Under the pieces are notes generated by a model. That model was not told where the DNA came from, did not search any database, and saw nothing but the letters and a program-made list of their open reading frames with translations. DNA of 7,001 nucleotides from Clostridia bacterium (GTDB lineage: Bacteria > Bacillota > Clostridia > RGIG6154). The position numbers and the translations under genes were made by a program. Location: contig JAFWXG010000017.1 of NCBI GenBank assembly GCA_017523005.1, forward strand, positions 1 to 7,001, in the 5' to 3' direction. This document shows, one piece after another, positions 5,373-7,001 of the stretch (position 1 is the first letter of the stretch; the number at the start of each line of letters is the position of its first letter).

Positions 5373-7001
5373 TTGAGTACACTTAATAAAGAACAATTAG
5401 AAGCGGTTAATACAATAAACGGTCCTGTACTTATTTTAGCGGGTGCAGGAAGTGGCAAAACAACAGTTTTGATTAACCGTATCGCAAACATGATAGATAA
5501 TGGAATTGCACCATGGAATATACTTGCAATTACATTTACAAATAAAGCTGCAAAAGAAATAAAAGACCGTCTATCAAACACATTAGGCACAGACGGCGAT
5601 GGAGTGTGGGCAAGCACTTTCCATTCATTAGGCATGCGTATTTTAATGCGTGACGGCGGGCATATAGGGATTGGTTCTGGCTTTACCATTTACGATACTG
5701 CTGACCAGAAAACACTTGTTAAAGAAGTTTTAAAAGAACTTAATTTCAGTGATAAACTGTTTCCTGTAAATAGTGTTATAAATCACATAAGCGGCGCTAA
5801 GGACAAATTGATTGGTCCTGATGAATACGCAAAAAACGCCGAAATTTCAGGCAATTTTCATGCTGTACAGCTTTCAAAGATTTATAAACTGTATCAGTCA
5901 AAGCTTCGCAAAAATAATGCGGTAGATTTCGACGATTTGATAGTAGAAACAGTCCATCTTTTAGAGTCGGCACCAGAAGTTTTAGAATACTATCAGCGAA
6001 AATTTTTGTATATCATGGTAGACGAATATCAGGACACTTCGCATAGTCAGTATAGGCTCGTTTCGCTGCTTGCTGACAGGCATAAAAATATATGTGTTGT
6101 GGGTGACGATGATCAGTCAATTTATAAATTCCGCGGAGCAGATATTACAAACATTTTAGAGTTTGAAAAACAGTTTGGCGGTGCAAAGGTAATAAAGCTT
6201 GAGCAGAATTACCGTTCAACCACCCAGATTTTAGATATAGCAAACGAAGTAATAAAAAACAATAAAGAACGAAAACAAAAGAAACTGTGGTCATCAAATA
6301 CTTGTGGTACAAAGGTAAGCTTGATTACAGTTGAACACCAACATATAGAAGCCCATAAAATCGCAGATTTAGCTGAAAAGCTTAAAGCTAACGGCAAAAA
6401 CTACGGAGATATGGCAGTGCTTTTCAGAACAAACGCCCAGTCCCGTGTATTAGAAGAAGTTTTTATGCAAAGAGGACTTCCTTATCGCTTGCTTTCGGGC
6501 ATAAAATTCTATGACCGAAAAGAAATCAAGGATATAGTAGCATACTTAAGGATTATAAATAACAGCTTAGATGATGTCAGCTTAAAGAGAGTAATCAATG
6601 AGCCAAAGCGCGGAATTGGTGCAACTACCATAGATAAATTAAGTGCGTGTGCCGCAAGGGAAAACACGAGCATACTTAATGTGATTTCAAATATAGACTC
6701 TTTCAGCGAACTTCGTTCGTCGGCAGAAAAATTAACGAAGTTTGGTGTAATGATTAAAAATTTTAAAGATGCACAAGACTCAATTTCTGTTTTAGAACTT
6801 GTTGAAAAGGTTTTGGCAGCGTCTGGGTATATGGAAGCCTTAAGACATGAAAAAACAGTAGAAGCAGAAACAAGAATAGAAAACTTAAAAGAGTTTATGG
6901 GTCTTGTAAAAGAGTTTGAAGCAAACACTGTGTCAGGAACACTATCCGAATTTTTAGATGGAATTTCTTTAGTTTCCGATATTGATAATTATGATGAAAC
7001 A
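5373..7001 (+). CDS. pcrA: ATP-dependent DNA helicase, PcrA/UvrD type (N-terminal 543 codons, cut by window edge)
   Basis: A superfamily 1A 3'-5' DNA helicase acting in nucleotide excision repair, clearing stalled replication and removing RecA or RNA polymerase from DNA. The frame is open to the window end; the family is about 720-780 residues, so roughly a quarter is missing. Visible motifs: Q motif LNKEQLEAV (4-12), Walker A GAGSGKT (24-30), motif Ia ITFTNKAAKEI (53-63), motif II VDEYQDTS (216-223), motif III GDDDQSIYKFRGAD (244-257), motif IV EQNYRST (277-283), motif IVa FRTNAQSR (351-358), SGIKFYDRKEIKD (375-387), and the domain 2B duplex-contact GIG loop PKRGIG (411-416). Motifs V and VI lie beyond the edge. 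The Trp usual in motif III (YRWRGA) is Phe253 here. TTG 5373 is chosen from the ribosome binding site; ATG 5331 would add 14 residues. PcrA, UvrD and Rep cannot be separated with certainty without the C-terminus; pcrA is the usual Bacillota name. Confidence 0.93.
   Translation, partial: MSTLNKEQLEAVNTINGPVLILAGAGSGKTTVLINRIANMIDNGIAPWNILAITFTNKAAKEIKDRLSNTLGTDGDGVWASTFHSLGMRILMRDGGHIGIGSGFTIYDTADQKTLVKEVLKELNFSDKLFPVNSVINHISGAKDKLIGPDEYAKNAEISGNFHAVQLSKIYKLYQSKLRKNNAVDFDDLIVETVHLLESAPEVLEYYQRKFLYIMVDEYQDTSHSQYRLVSLLADRHKNICVVGDDDQSIYKFRGADITNILEFEKQFGGAKVIKLEQNYRSTTQILDIANEVIKNNKERKQKKLWSSNTCGTKVSLITVEHQHIEAHKIADLAEKLKANGKNYGDMAVLFRTNAQSRVLEEVFMQRGLPYRLLSGIKFYDRKEIKDIVAYLRIINNSLDDVSLKRVINEPKRGIGATTIDKLSACAARENTSILNVISNIDSFSELRSSAEKLTKFGVMIKNFKDAQDSISVLELVEKVLAASGYMEALRHEKTVEAETRIENLKEFMGLVKEFEANTVSGTLSEFLDGISLVSDIDNYDET

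Noticed and set aside
1..7001. Search for tRNA, rRNA, CRISPR repeats, insertion-sequence ends, attachment sites and defence genes
   Set aside because: Nearly all of the window is explained by six conserved genes, gaps are at most 59 bases, and no repeat arrays or transposase or integrase signatures are visible.

Overview
The window comes from a low-GC bacterium, most likely an anaerobic member of the Bacillota (Clostridia-like). I infer this from the AT-rich codons, strong AGGAG-type ribosome binding sites, a TTG start, a split transketolase, and a YitT/DUF2179 protein. L-fucose catabolism would suit a gut or mucin-associated lifestyle, but that is inference. All genes lie on the + strand and are tightly packed; the longest gap is 59 bases. 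No tRNA, rRNA, insertion sequence, CRISPR array or prophage gene is visible.

Layout: (1) 1-132, the last 43 codons of a YitT-family membrane protein. (2) 149-1933, the N- and C-terminal subunits of a split transketolase, with the stop of the first directly abutting the ATG of the second. (3) 1977-3809, L-fucose isomerase (fucI) with all three metal ligands conserved. (4) 3826-3854, a perfect 12-bp hairpin without a U-tract, overlapping a possible 8-codon reading frame. (5) 3869-5329, a rhamnulokinase-family sugar kinase, probably acting on the ketose made by FucI. (6) 5335-5360, a GNRA-loop hairpin plus short U-tract, probably a weak terminator. (7) 5373-7001, the first 543 codons of a PcrA/UvrD-type DNA helicase, which runs off the window.

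FucI would convert L-fucose to L-fuculose (or D-arabinose to D-ribulose), and the kinase would phosphorylate that ketose at C1. The aldolase that should follow (fucA or rhaD type), a transporter and a regulator are all absent here and must lie elsewhere if the pathway is complete. The transketolase pair is probably the general pentose-phosphate enzyme, but its position directly upstream of fucI raises the possibility of a functional link. The helicase is a housekeeping gene and probably a neighbour only by position.

I did not find a convincing new biological system. The most interesting points are the split-transketolase/FucI/RhaB-like kinase arrangement without an aldolase, and the two gene junctions almost filled by a hairpin followed at once by the next ribosome binding site.
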